Both the position numbers and the translations under genes were made by a program. 64,000 bases of DNA from Luteimonas terrae. Its GTDB lineage: Bacteria > Pseudomonadota > Gammaproteobacteria > Xanthomonadales > Xanthomonadaceae. The DNA lies in contig NZ_SMTG01000003.1 in NCBI RefSeq assembly GCF_004358165.1, positions 62,001-126,000 on the forward strand, given 5' to 3'. Shown piece after piece: positions 40,287-49,366 of this stretch (its first letter is position 1; the number at the start of each line of letters is the position of its first letter). The notes under the pieces are model-generated. The model saw nothing but the letters and a program-made list of their open reading frames with translations, was not told where the DNA came from and made no database searches.

Positions 40287-42629
40287 TCAGCGACCTGCGG
40301 CGTCCGCCGACGGCGGTGGCACTGGCGGCGTCAGCAACGCGACGGGAATGATCCGCTCGCCGGCCAGACGCCGGGCATCGCGGAGCGCGGCCGTCCAGGC
40401 GTCGGACTGCCCGAGCGCGTGCAGCAGACGGGTCTGCAGCAACGCGAGGTCGAAATCCTGCCGCGCCCATGGGGCGATGCGGCCGACGACCGCGGTGGCC
40501 TCGGCCCGGTCGCCGTGCGCGAGCAGCCAGACGGTGCCCGCATATGCCGCCTGGCCGACCTCTTCCGGGACGCCGTCCTGTTCGGCCCGCGTCATCGCGA
40601 TGCGGTAGGCCCGTCCGGCATCGGCATCGCGGCGCTGCGCCTGCGCGGTCATCGCGACCAGCAGCCAGTCCCAGGCGTAGCCGGTGTGCTCGGACGCCGG
40701 CTTCGGCGCGTCGTCGGCGCGCAGCGGCAGCCCGGCTTCGAGCGCGGCCTGATGCCGCATCCAGCGCATCCGGAACAGCCGCTCGGAGCGTGCGTCGCTT
40801 TGCCAGTCGGCCAGCACGCGATCGGCCATGCGGACCGCGGCCACGGCGTCCCCGCGCCGCCATGCCATCTCGACCCGCAGCGCGTCGGCGCGATGCAGAT
40901 CGCTGGTCAGCGTCGGACCGGTCGCATGCGACTGCAGCATCGCCTCGGCTTCGGAGAACGCGCCTTGACGGACCATCACCTCGGCACGTCCCAGCGCGAT
41001 GTTGGTCAGCTGGCTCGGATCGGAAATGCGCGCACGCAAGGCCCAGGCCTGTTCGATGCTGGCGCGCGCCTCGTCGGGCTGCAGCAGCAGCAGGCGGGTC
41101 TCGGCCAGCGCGACCGACATCGACACCAGTTCGTAGATCGCGCCGAAGCGCCGGAACTCGCCGAGCGTGCCCGCAATGTACTCGGCGGCCTGCGCCGGAC
41201 GGCCGCGCACCTTTTCGAGAAATCCGAGACTCGCGTCGACGCGGGCGACGGCCAGAGGATCCCCGGTACGCACGGCGAGAATCCGCGCCTGCCCCAGATC
41301 CTCGAGCGCGCTGTCGTAGTGGCCGAGCAGCGAGCGGACCATGCCGCGGCCGTTCAATGCCTCGCCGCGCAGGACGATGTCGCCGGCAGGGCCGAGCAGT
41401 GCCAGGACTTCGGTGTAGCCGCGCTCGGCGGGCTCACGCCTGTCGAGCCGACGATCGACGCCGGCCTGCAGCATCAGGACCTGGGCCCGGAACAGCGGCG
41501 TCGAAGCGGCATCACTGTGCAGCAGGCGCTCTGCTGCGTCGCGCACGTCCGGATACAGCCCGGCGCGGAAATCGACCTGGGCCAGGCGCAGCCGCAGCAG
41601 TGGATCATTGCGCTGGGCCGCAGGCGCTTCGGCAAGGATGCGCCGTGCAGCCTCCAGCTCGTTGCTCAGCAGCGCCGCCTGTGCGCGCTGCAGACGCTCG
41701 CCGAGACTGGCGTCGACATCCGGGCCGCTTGCACTCCGGCCCAATGCGGCCAGCAGACGACCGCAGGCCTGATCGGCAGCGCGCAGCAGATCCTCGTGTT
41801 CGCCGAAGGCATGACGCGAGGCGTCGTCGCGACCGTCGGCGGTGATTTCGACCCGCCAGCCCGGTCCCCGCCGCATGGCCCGGCTGTGCACCACCCAGTC
41901 GCCGGCAACCTCTTCGCGCAGTCGTGCGGGTTCGATGCGTTCGCCTGTGTGCCCATGCATCAGCGACAGCACGCTCTCGCTGGCCGCGACCGGCAGGCCG
42001 GCCCGGCGCAGTCGGTCGCCGATGAAATCCATCAGACCCAGGCGTGCCCACGCGACATCGGCCGTCTGCTCCAGTTCGGTGGGCAGCACGATGACCGCGC
42101 CGGCGCCGGGCTGTATCGGAGCGATGTCCTGTGGTGTGGCGGTTGCCCACCACCATGTCGCGGCGCCCACGGCAAGGGCCGCAAAGCACAGCAGCGCGAA
42201 GCGCACGCCCGCAAGAGGCCGCGGCGTGCGAACCGGTGCTGCCGCCTGCTCGGGCGACGCCACCGTCGCGCCCGCGACGTCAGGCTCGGGGGACGCGGCA
42301 GCGTCGACGCTGCCCAGCGGCGTGACCTCGGCGACCCAGCGGAATCCGAAGCTGGGCACCGTGCGGATGACACGCTGGTCCTGGCCGTCGTCGCCGACTG
42401 CGCGACGCGCGCGCAGGATGATCTGGCTCAGCTGCGCATCGGAGACGTTGTCGCGCGCGAAAACCGCCATCGCCAGCTCGTCGCGGGCCACCGCGCGCTC
42501 GCGATGTTCGAGCAGATGCTGCAGACAGGCGAAGACGCGCGCGGGCACGACCAGCGCGACGCCGTCACGGCGCAATTCGCGTGCATCGCAATCGAGCAGG
42601 TACTCGGAGAATCGGTAGGTGTTCGGCAT
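40287..42629 (-). CDS. CadC/ToxR-like membrane regulator with TPR-like repeats
   Basis: A 780-residue protein. Residues 1-105 form an OmpR-type winged-helix domain (RFSEYLLDCDARELRRDGVAL; VSDAQLSQIILRARRAVGDD; VIRTVPSFGFRW). A single membrane helix lies at about 140-162. The large periplasmic part (from about 280) is helical with tetratricopeptide-like repeats. This is the common Xanthomonadaceae 'winged helix DNA-binding plus TPR' type, related to CadC, which senses envelope conditions and binds DNA from the membrane. It lies 147 bp upstream of the YadA-type adhesin gene on the same strand, so that gene is a candidate target. Confidence 0.88.
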   Translation of the reverse strand: MPNTYRFSEYLLDCDARELRRDGVALVVPARVFACLQHLLEHRERAVARDELAMAVFARDNVSDAQLSQIILRARRAVGDDGQDQRVIRTVPSFGFRWVAEVTPLGSVDAAASPEPDVAGATVASPEQAAAPVRTPRPLAGVRFALLCFAALAVGAATWWWATATPQDIAPIQPGAGAVIVLPTELEQTADVAWARLGLMDFIGDRLRRAGLPVAASESVLSLMHGHTGERIEPARLREEVAGDWVVHSRAMRRGPGWRVEITADGRDDASRHAFGEHEDLLRAADQACGRLLAALGRSASGPDVDASLGERLQRAQAALLSNELEAARRILAEAPAAQRNDPLLRLRLAQVDFRAGLYPDVRDAAERLLHSDAASTPLFRAQVLMLQAGVDRRLDRREPAERGYTEVLALLGPAGDIVLRGEALNGRGMVRSLLGHYDSALEDLGQARILAVRTGDPLAVARVDASLGFLEKVRGRPAQAAEYIAGTLGEFRRFGAIYELVSMSVALAETRLLLLQPDEARASIEQAWALRARISDPSQLTNIALGRAEVMVRQGAFSEAEAMLQSHATGPTLTSDLHRADALRVEMAWRRGDAVAAVRMADRVLADWQSDARSERLFRMRWMRHQAALEAGLPLRADDAPKPASEHTGYAWDWLLVAMTAQAQRRDADAGRAYRIAMTRAEQDGVPEEVGQAAYAGTVWLLAHGDRAEATAVVGRIAPWARQDFDLALLQTRLLHALGQSDAWTAALRDARRLAGERIIPVALLTPPVPPPSADAAGR

Positions 42630-42786
42630 CGGAATCGGGGGAGGCGAGCCGCCAGGTGCCGCCGCGGCCGGCCGGTGACGGCTTCAGCGTCTCCAGTATG
42701 ACCCAAGGTCGCTGTCGCGCCCCGTGCGGGCCGTGCGCGCGCCCTCGTGAGAAGGGCGCGCCGGACCCGCCCGTTACAATGGCCGC

Positions 42787-43500
42787 ATGACGTTTCCCAT
42801 CCGTGCCATCACCCTCGATCTCGACGACACGCTGTGGCCGTTCGCGCCGATCGGGGTGCGGGTCGAGCAGACGCTCGATGCCTTCCTGCGCGAGCACAGC
42901 CCTGCGACCGCGGACATGTACCCGATCGAGAAGATGCGCGACCTGCGCACGCGAGTGTTCGCCGAAAATCCGCAGCTGCTGCACGACCTCGCGGGGCTGC
43001 GCCAGCTGACGATCGAAACCGCGCTGCGCGACAGCGGCGGTGATCTGGGTCTGCTGGACGCCGCGTACGAGGTGTTCTACGCCGAGCGCAACAAGGTCGA
43101 GTACTACCCCGACAGTCTCGCCGCGCTCGAGCGCATCGCCGCGCGCGTGCCGGTGGCGGCGGTGACCAACGGCAACGCCGATCTCGACCGCGTCGGCATC
43201 GGCCATCTGTTCGCCTTCACCCTCGGCTCGCGCGAGCACGGCGTGGCCAAGCCCGATGCCAGCATCTTCCACGCGGCCTGCGCGCGTCTGGGCTGTGCCC
43301 ATGGCGACGTGCTGCACGTGGGCGATCACATCGAAGCCGACGTCGCCGGCGCCGCGCGCGCGGGCCTGAAGACCTGCTGGATCAACCGCGAGGAACGGGT
43401 CTGGGAACATCCCGAACTGACGCCCGACCTCGAATTCGACACGCTCACCGCGCTCGCCGACTGGCTCGAAGCCGTTCCGACCGTCGCCGACCGCACCTGA
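42787..43500 (+). CDS. HAD-superfamily phosphatase (YigB-like)
   Basis: A 237-residue haloacid dehalogenase-type phosphatase. Motif I is TLDLDDTLWPF with nucleophile Asp11 and Asp13, motif II is VTNGN, motif III Lys is in GVAKPDASIF, and motif IV is HVGDHIEADVAGA. A C1-type helical cap (about 20-110) lies between. The sequence is closest to YigB, which dephosphorylates FMN and various sugar phosphates, but the substrate here is inferred. There is no clear Shine-Dalgarno. The M17 peptidase gene starts 7 bp after its stop, so they form an operon. Confidence 0.88.
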   Translation: MTFPIRAITLDLDDTLWPFAPIGVRVEQTLDAFLREHSPATADMYPIEKMRDLRTRVFAENPQLLHDLAGLRQLTIETALRDSGGDLGLLDAAYEVFYAERNKVEYYPDSLAALERIAARVPVAAVTNGNADLDRVGIGHLFAFTLGSREHGVAKPDASIFHAACARLGCAHGDVLHVGDHIEADVAGAARAGLKTCWINREERVWEHPELTPDLEFDTLTALADWLEAVPTVADRT

Positions 43501-43507
43501 CCCGGAC

Positions 43508-44881
43508 ATGCCGATGACCGACACCACCGCCGACCTCTTCATCACCGGCGCGCAGGACGCGCGTCCGTTGCACATCGTCACGCGCGACGCCTACGCCGCC
43601 TGGCGCGACACGCAGCCCGCCGTCGTGCAGGCCTGGCTCGACGCGCAGGCGTTCGACGGTTCGGCGGGTGCGCTTGCGCTGCTGCCGGGCGAGGGCGGCC
43701 TCGACGGCGCGGTGATCGGCATCGGCGATGCGCACGATCCCGACAGCTACGCGCACGCGGTCTACGGTCTGCCGGAAGGCGACTGGCGCGTGACCGGTAC
43801 GCACGAGGCCGCCGTGCTGCAGCTGGGCTGGGGTCTGGGTGCGTACCGCTTCACCCGCTACAAGAAGGCCGCGCGCAAGCCGGCGCGGCTCGCGGTGGAC
43901 GCGACCGATGCCGACAGCCTGGCGGTGATCGCCGCGACCACGCGCGTGCGCGATCTGGTCAACACGCCGACCGAGCACATGGGCCCGGAACAGATGGAAA
44001 CGGTGGTGCGCGACATCGCGGCCGCGCATGGCGCGACGTTCGACAGCATCGTCGGCGATGCCCTGCTCGCGCAGAACTTTCCGGCGATCCATGCCGTCGG
44101 TCGCGCCTCGCATCGTGCGCCGCGCCTGCTGCATCTGACGTGGGGCGACGTGGCGCATCCGCACATCGCGATCGTCGGCAAGGGCGTGTGCTTCGACACC
44201 GGCGGCCTCGACATCAAGCCGGCCGACGGCATGCGCAACATGAAGAAGGACATGGGCGGCGCGGCACACGCGATCGCGCTGGCGGAGCTGGTGATGGCGC
44301 GCAAGCTGCCGCTGCGCATCACCCTGCTGGTGCCGGCGGTCGAGAACGCGATCGGCCCCGATGCCTTCCGCCCCGGCGAGGTCATCGACACGCGCAAGGG
44401 CATCCGCGTGGAGATCGACAACACCGACGCCGAAGGCCGTCTGGTGCTGTGCGATGCGCTGACCTTCGCCGGCGAACAGTCGCCCGATGCGATCCTCGAT
44501 TTCGCCACGCTGACCGGCGCGGCGCGCATCGCGCTCGGCCCGGATCTGCCGGCGCTCTTCGCCAACGACGATACGCTCGCCAACGCCTGGATCGCCGGCG
44601 GCGAAGCGACGCGCGACCCGGTGTGGCGCATGCCGCTGTGGCGTCCGTACCTGCGCTATCTCACTAGCGGCATCGCCGACCTCGCCAATGCCGGCTCGCG
44701 CATGGCCGGCAGCGTGACCGCTGCGCTGTATCTCGAACGCTTCGTGCCCGATGGCATGCCATGGGCGCATCTGGATACCTACGCGTGGAACGACAGCAGC
44801 CGGGCCGGCCATCCGCAGGGCGGCGAGGCGCTGGGCCTGCGCGCGGCGTATGCGTTGTTGAAGGCGCGCTACGCGGCTTGA
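43508..44881 (+). CDS. M17 leucyl aminopeptidase family protein
   Basis: A 457-residue cytosolic metallopeptidase. The M17 active-site signature NTDAEGRL is present, together with GKGVCFDTGGLDIKP and MKKDMGGAAH, which carry the Lys and Asp residues binding two metal ions. The N-terminal domain is shorter and divergent from E. coli PepA, as in the PepB-like/leucyl aminopeptidase-like group. It releases N-terminal amino acids from peptides. Alternative ATG at 43514 exists. It is translated right after the HAD phosphatase. Confidence 0.92.
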   Translation: MPMTDTTADLFITGAQDARPLHIVTRDAYAAWRDTQPAVVQAWLDAQAFDGSAGALALLPGEGGLDGAVIGIGDAHDPDSYAHAVYGLPEGDWRVTGTHEAAVLQLGWGLGAYRFTRYKKAARKPARLAVDATDADSLAVIAATTRVRDLVNTPTEHMGPEQMETVVRDIAAAHGATFDSIVGDALLAQNFPAIHAVGRASHRAPRLLHLTWGDVAHPHIAIVGKGVCFDTGGLDIKPADGMRNMKKDMGGAAHAIALAELVMARKLPLRITLLVPAVENAIGPDAFRPGEVIDTRKGIRVEIDNTDAEGRLVLCDALTFAGEQSPDAILDFATLTGAARIALGPDLPALFANDDTLANAWIAGGEATRDPVWRMPLWRPYLRYLTSGIADLANAGSRMAGSVTAALYLERFVPDGMPWAHLDTYAWNDSSRAGHPQGGEALGLRAAYALLKARYAA

Positions 44882-44914
44882 GTCGCACCATCCGGAAGAT
44901 CGCCATACATCACA

Positions 44915-45066
44915 CCTCTCCCGGTCTGGGGGGGGAAGGCTGGGATGGGGACGCACCGGCCGGTCAAGTAAACGCAGGATTCCCGGACCTCTCTTTGCGC
45001 GCGAGTCTGACCAAACGGGTGCTCACGGATTGCCCCCACCCGACCCTCCCCCGCGTGCGGGGAAGG
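44915..45066. repeat. Paired-hairpin GC repeat, copy B (inverted orientation)
   Basis: This copy is reversed relative to the others. It begins with the GGGGGAAGGCTGGGATGGGG arm and ends with GCCCCCACCCGACCCTCCCCCG, the complement of the G-quadruplex arm, so the G-rich strand is the minus strand here. It lies between the convergent ends of the M17 peptidase gene and the small membrane protein gene. Confidence 0.85.
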
Positions 45067-45139
45067 CCTCGAACACCGCTCACCCCTCTCTCGGCAACGA
45101 CAGCCGCAGAATCCGGTCGCGCACCTCCACGACCCACGG

Positions 45140-45568
45140 TCAGCGCAACCAGCCGCGCCGCTGCGCGACGCGCGCGAACATCCAGATCGACGCGACCACG
45201 AGTATCAGCAGCAGCGGAAACGCGGCGCCGCGCAGGCCGGTCAGCGCCCAGACCGGCGTCAGCAGGTATGCGGCCGTCATCTGCACGACGATCGCGACGA
45301 AGGACACCAGCAGCGCTGGCACCGCCCAGCGGCGCGCAAACAGCAGGCCGATCGCACCGGTCGTGCCGGCGATGGTGGCCAGGCCGAACACGCCGTAAAC
45401 CCACATCGGCATCGCCGCGTTGATCTGCTGCTGGTCGGGCGGCATCGTCGCGAGCTGCTCGGGCGTCATCGATACCTGCAGCACGAAGACCAGCAGGCCG
45501 AACAGGTTCCACAGCAGTGCGGTCAGCGCCACCACCCGGCCGCCGAGCGGCATCTTCGTCTTCAGCAT
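45140..45568 (-). CDS. Small four-TM hypothetical membrane protein
   Basis: A 142-residue integral membrane protein with four hydrophobic helices (VVALTALLWNLFGLLVFVLQ, GVFGLATIAGTTGAIGLLF, AVPALLVSFVAIVVQM, LRGAAFPLLLILVVASIWMF). A conserved-looking acidic/Gln loop (TPEQLATMPPDQQQ) lies after the first helix. It resembles common sugar-transporter-neighbour or YfbV-like small membrane proteins, without a firm assignment. GGAG lies seven bases before the ATG at 45568. It faces away from the HglS-like gene. Confidence 0.78.
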   Translation of the reverse strand: MLKTKMPLGGRVVALTALLWNLFGLLVFVLQVSMTPEQLATMPPDQQQINAAMPMWVYGVFGLATIAGTTGAIGLLFARRWAVPALLVSFVAIVVQMTAAYLLTPVWALTGLRGAAFPLLLILVVASIWMFARVAQRRGWLR

Positions 45569-45699
45569 GTCGCATCTCCACGGCGGCGCCCGGCCGGCAC
45601 GCGGCGCAGGGTAGCAGCGCCGGCAGTCGCACGCGCGCGGCGGACAGGCGAAAATGGCGGACGGACCTGCCGGTCCGCCTCCCTCCGAAGTCGACGCCG

Positions 45700-47064
45700 A
45701 TGACCCAGCACCTCTCCCCCGACGAGATCCGCAGCCTGTTCGCGCAGGCGATGTCCCGCATGTACCGCGACGAGGTGCCGCTGTACGGCACGCTGATGGA
45801 GCTGGTGGCGGAGGTGAATGCCGCGACGCTCGCGTCCGACGCCGCGCTCGCCGGCCGCCTGCAGCGCAGCGATGCGCTGGACCGCCTCGACGAGGAGCGC
45901 CACGGCGCGATCCGTGTCGGCACGCCGCGCGAACTGGCGACGCTGCGCCGCATGTTCGCGGTGATGGGCATGGCGCCGGTGGGCTATTACGACCTCGCCG
46001 TCGCCGGCGTGCCGGTGCACGCGACCGCGTTCCGCCCGGTCGACGCCGCATCGCTGGCGCGCAATCCCTTTCGCGTGTTCACTTCGCTGCTGCGGCTGGA
46101 ACTGATCGAGGATGCCGCGTTGCGTGCCGAAGCCGCGCGCATTCTCGACGCGCGCGAGATTTTCACCCCGCGCGCGCTGGCGTTGATCGAACGCTTCGAG
46201 CAGGCCGGTGGCCTCAGCGCGGACGAAGCGGCCGAATTCGTCGGCGAGGCACTGGAAACCTTCCGCTGGCACAGCGAAGCGACCGTGCCGCACGCGACCT
46301 ACCAGGCGCTGCTGGCCGCGCACCGGCTGGTCGCCGACGTGGTCTGTTTCCGCGGCCCGCACATCAACCACCTCACGCCGCGCACGCTCGATATCGATGC
46401 CGCCCAGACCGCGATGCAGGCGCGCGGCATCGACGCCAAGGCGGTGATCGAAGGGCCGCCGCGGCGGCGCTGCCCGATCCTGCTGCGCCAGACCAGCTTT
46501 AAGGCGCTGCAGGAGCCGGTGCTGTTCCCGTCCGGTGAGGGCGGCGACGCCGGCACACACACCGCGCGCTTCGGCGAGATCGAACAGCGCGGCCTCGCGC
46601 TGACGCCCAAGGGCCGCGCGCTGTACGACGAACTGCTGGGCCGCGCACGCGCCGTCGGGGGTGCCGGCAGTACCGGCGACGACTACGGCACGCGACTGGC
46701 ATCGGCGTTCGCCGACTTTCCCGACGACGACGACACCCTGCGCCGCGAGGGGCTGGGCTACTACCGCTACACGCTGACCGACGCCGGTCGTGCGGACCCG
46801 GCGCGCGTCACGGGCAGCACGCTGGACGAGGCGATCGCGTCCGGACTCGTGGCTGCCGATCCGGTGGTGTACGAGGACTTCCTGCCGGTGAGCGCGGCCG
46901 GCATCTTCCAGTCCAACCTTGGCGGCGGCGAACAGCGCGCCTACGCGGCGCAGGCGAATCAGGCCGCATTCGAGGCGGCGCTGGGCGCGCAGGTGCACGA
47001 CCAGTTCGAGATCTATGCGGTGGTGGAGCGGGAATCGCTGGCGGCGCTGGGGACTGGCGACTAG
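45700..47064 (+). CDS. hglS: 2-oxoadipate dioxygenase/decarboxylase (HglS/YdcJ family, DUF1338)
   Basis: A 454-residue non-haem Fe(II) enzyme of the VOC superfamily. Family features include YRDEVPLYGTLMELVAEVN, HGAIRVGTPREL with a metal-binding His, FRGPHINHLTPRTLDID with the His pair, QTSFKALQEPVLFP, and the C-terminal YEDFLPVSAAGIFQSNLG with the metal-binding Glu. HglS converts 2-oxoadipate to D-2-hydroxyglutarate in lysine catabolism. No other lysine-degradation gene is in the window, so pathway membership is inferred from homology only. The start at 45700 is the first codon matching the family. Confidence 0.9.
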   Translation: MTQHLSPDEIRSLFAQAMSRMYRDEVPLYGTLMELVAEVNAATLASDAALAGRLQRSDALDRLDEERHGAIRVGTPRELATLRRMFAVMGMAPVGYYDLAVAGVPVHATAFRPVDAASLARNPFRVFTSLLRLELIEDAALRAEAARILDAREIFTPRALALIERFEQAGGLSADEAAEFVGEALETFRWHSEATVPHATYQALLAAHRLVADVVCFRGPHINHLTPRTLDIDAAQTAMQARGIDAKAVIEGPPRRRCPILLRQTSFKALQEPVLFPSGEGGDAGTHTARFGEIEQRGLALTPKGRALYDELLGRARAVGGAGSTGDDYGTRLASAFADFPDDDDTLRREGLGYYRYTLTDAGRADPARVTGSTLDEAIASGLVAADPVVYEDFLPVSAAGIFQSNLGGGEQRAYAAQANQAAFEAALGAQVHDQFEIYAVVERESLAALGTGD

Positions 47065-47094
47065 TACACCCGCAGTCGATCCGAAATTTTTCTA

Positions 47095-47184
47095 CCGTCA
47101 TCCCCGCGAAAGCGGGGATCCATTTTGATGTTCATCGATCGCGCGAAGATCAAAATGGATTCCGGCTTTCGCCGGAATGACGGA
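47095..47184. repeat. 90-bp compound palindrome (CCGTCATCCCCGC type)
   Basis: Outer arms CCGTCAT/ATGACGG enclose two small hairpins (CCCCGC-gaaa-GCGGGG and TCCGGC-tttc-GCCGGA). Between them are the long arms ATCCATTTTGAT/ATCAAAATGGAT around a 19-nt centre. It can fold as one long cruciform or two hairpins. It lies just after the hglS gene, and its lower GC and symmetry recall a miniature inverted-repeat element. Confidence 0.8.
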
Positions 47185-47218
47185 ACAGGCTTCGCCGAGC
47201 GCGCCGCCCCGCGTTGAG

Positions 47219-47440
47219 CCCTCCCCCGTCCACGGGGGGTGAGCGCGATCCGCTCGCGCGGCACTGCCGCGCGGATCGACCGAACGCCCGGCGCGCTACG
47301 CCGGGCCGGATGGGTTGGGTGGGGGCGAACCGTCAGCGCAAGCAGCAGTCCATCCGCGCGGAAGTTCGCGTGCGGTCTGGTTTCTTCGAGCGCTGACCCT
47401 TCGCCCCCATCCCGGCCTTCCCCCGCTGGCGGGGGAAGGG
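47219..47440. repeat. Paired-hairpin GC repeat, copy C (expanded)
   Basis: The left arm is interrupted: after CCCTCCCCCGTCCACGGGG an extra block with its own inverted repeat (GATCCGCTCGCGCGGC...GCCGCGCGGATC, 47247-47278) and a CGCCCGGCG/CGCCGGGC hairpin (47284-47306) are inserted before GGGTTGGGTGGGGGCGAAC. The right arm (47400-47440) is normal. It lies in the 410-bp gene-free stretch between hglS and the response regulator gene. Confidence 0.8.
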
Positions 47441-47474
47441 GCGGAGACCGCGCGGTATCGATCCCGCATTGCGG

Positions 47475-48104
47475 CTAAAGCCACCCCTTCTGCCGCGCCA
47501 GCCGGTAAGCCTCGATCCGGTTGCCGACGCCCAGTTTGCCGATCGCTTCGGACAGATAGTTCCGCACGGTGCCGTGCGAGAGATGGAGCTGCGCGGCGAT
47601 TTCGCTTGCGGCCATACCCTCGCCCGCCAGCCGCAGCGCCTGGCGCTCGCGTTCGGTCAGCGGGTCCGGTTCGCTCCAGGCTTCGAGCGCCAGTTGCGGG
47701 TCGATCGCGCGGCCGCCGTCGTGCACGCGGCGCAGTGCGTCAGCCAGTTGCTCGGCCGGTGCGTCCTTGAGCAGATACCCGCCGACGCCGGCATCCAGCG
47801 CGCGACGCAGAAAGCCGGCGCGCGCGAACGTGGTGACGATGACCACGCGCACCGGCAGCGCGTGACGCTGGATGCGCTGCGCGAGTTCGAGACCGGTCAG
47901 CCCGGGCATCTCGATATCGGTGACCAGCAGGTCAGGCTTCAGACGCTGCAGTTCGCGCCAGGCCGATTCGCCGTCGCCGACGCTGCCGACCACCGACAGG
48001 TCGGACTCGAGATTCAGCAGCGCGGTCAGCGCGCCGCGCAGCATCGCCTGGTCCTCGGCGATGAGGATGCGCAACGGATCGTCGGCGGTGGGCATGCGGG
48101 GCAT
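47475..48104 (-). CDS. NarL/DesR-type response regulator
   Basis: A 209-residue regulator. The receiver has E17/D18 in LIAEDQAM, phospho-acceptor Asp in LVTDIEMPG and Lys in YLLKDAP. The C-terminal LuxR-type helix-turn-helix is LTERERQALRLAGEGMAASEIAAQLHLSHGTVRNYLSEAIGKL (in parts). It belongs to the DesR/YvfU subgroup paired with HisKA_3 kinases and ABC exporters. It lies 59 bp downstream of its kinase gene and ends a four-gene operon (ATPase, permease, kinase, regulator). It probably activates that operon and perhaps the divergent efflux genes at 51289. Confidence 0.93.
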   Translation of the reverse strand: MPRMPTADDPLRILIAEDQAMLRGALTALLNLESDLSVVGSVGDGESAWRELQRLKPDLLVTDIEMPGLTGLELAQRIQRHALPVRVVIVTTFARAGFLRRALDAGVGGYLLKDAPAEQLADALRRVHDGGRAIDPQLALEAWSEPDPLTERERQALRLAGEGMAASEIAAQLHLSHGTVRNYLSEAIGKLGVGNRIEAYRLARQKGWL

Positions 48105-48163
48105 GGCGTGGTCTTCGGTGCTCTGGCGGCTTGGACGATGGATGTCGCTGCGCTCGACCCATC

Positions 48164-49363
48164 CTACGGCGCTTGCAACGGGATGCGCGCGTCGACACGT
48201 GTGCCGCCACTGTCGCCGTCGATGCGCAGGCGCCCGCCGATCGATTCGATGCGCTCGCGCATGCCCGACAGACCGTTGCCTGGGACGATCGCGCCGCCAC
48301 GCCCGTCGTCGCTGATCTGCAGGCGGATCGCATCGCCCTCGCGCGAGAACAGCGCCTGCGCGGAGGTCGCGCGTGCGTGGCGTTGCAGATTGGTCACCGC
48401 CTCGCGCAGCGTCATCGCGAGCGCGGTTTCGGCTTCCGGGGTCAGGCCGGCACCCGCGACCGCATCATCGAGCCGGTACTCGAACGCGATGCCGTCGGTC
48501 TCCAGCAGCAGGCGCGCCGAGGCGAGTTCCGCGGCGAGACCCGCGGCGCGGATACCGCTGACCGCCTGTCGCACCTGCGCCAGCGCATCGCGGGCGATGC
48601 CGCCAACTTCGCCGATCTCGCGCTGCGCGCCGGCGGGATCGCGTTCGACCAGGCGCGCGGCGAGATCCGCTTTCAGCGCGACCATCGACAGCGTGTGCCC
48701 GAGCAGGTCGTGCAGGTCGCGACCGATGCGCTCGCGTTCGCCGACGGCGGCGAGTCGACGCACTTCGTCGTGTGACAGCCGCAGCGCGGCATCCTGCTTG
48801 TGCTTCATGCGATCCACCTGCACCAGCAGGCCGATCATCACCGTCGTGACCGGCATCCAGCCCAGCGCCGCCCACGGGTAGCCCAGCGTGCGCGCCCAGG
48901 TCATCAGCACCGCGTTGAACACGATCAGTGCCAGCACGTAGCGCCAGACCGACGTCCGCGACAGTGCGCCGAGAAACACGCACCCGAAGACGAAGTAGCT
49001 CAGCCCGGCGATGTACCAGGGCAGCAGCGCGATGCACAGCGCGATCATGCCCAGCGCACACCATGGCGAACGCCGCTCGGGCAGCAGCAGGGCGCCGGCG
49101 AACAGCGCCAGAAACACCGGATACGAGACCAGCGTCAGTCCCAGCCACTGCAGGTCGTAGCCGCGCGGCGTGAACATCGGCACGATGAAGACCCAGATCG
49201 ACCACAGCGCATGGATGCCCTCGCTCCATGCCGGCCGCCCCTGCCGCAGCGCCAGGCCGATCACCGAGTCAGGGGCCGCACGCAGCCCGGCGAAGCTTCG
49301 AACGGATTCCACGCGCGGCCTCTCCCCGGTCCCGGCCGGCAGCGTAACCGCTGCGCGGGCCAT
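48164..49363 (-). CDS. DesK-like sensor histidine kinase (HisKA_3)
   Basis: A 399-residue membrane kinase. Four or five helices fall between residues about 50 and 180. A linker helix and the HisKA_3 domain follow with the phospho-acceptor His in GRDLHDLLGHTLS. The compact ATPase domain has REAVTNLQRHARA, SDDGRGG and GNGLSGMRERIE. This is the DesK/LiaS group that senses membrane state or envelope-active antibiotics. The first 45 residues are atypical, so translation may begin further downstream. Only 3 bp separate it from the permease stop. Its partner regulator follows. Confidence 0.9.
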   Translation of the reverse strand: MARAAVTLPAGTGERPRVESVRSFAGLRAAPDSVIGLALRQGRPAWSEGIHALWSIWVFIVPMFTPRGYDLQWLGLTLVSYPVFLALFAGALLLPERRSPWCALGMIALCIALLPWYIAGLSYFVFGCVFLGALSRTSVWRYVLALIVFNAVLMTWARTLGYPWAALGWMPVTTVMIGLLVQVDRMKHKQDAALRLSHDEVRRLAAVGERERIGRDLHDLLGHTLSMVALKADLAARLVERDPAGAQREIGEVGGIARDALAQVRQAVSGIRAAGLAAELASARLLLETDGIAFEYRLDDAVAGAGLTPEAETALAMTLREAVTNLQRHARATSAQALFSREGDAIRLQISDDGRGGAIVPGNGLSGMRERIESIGGRLRIDGDSGGTRVDARIPLQAP

Positions 49364-49366
49364 GCC

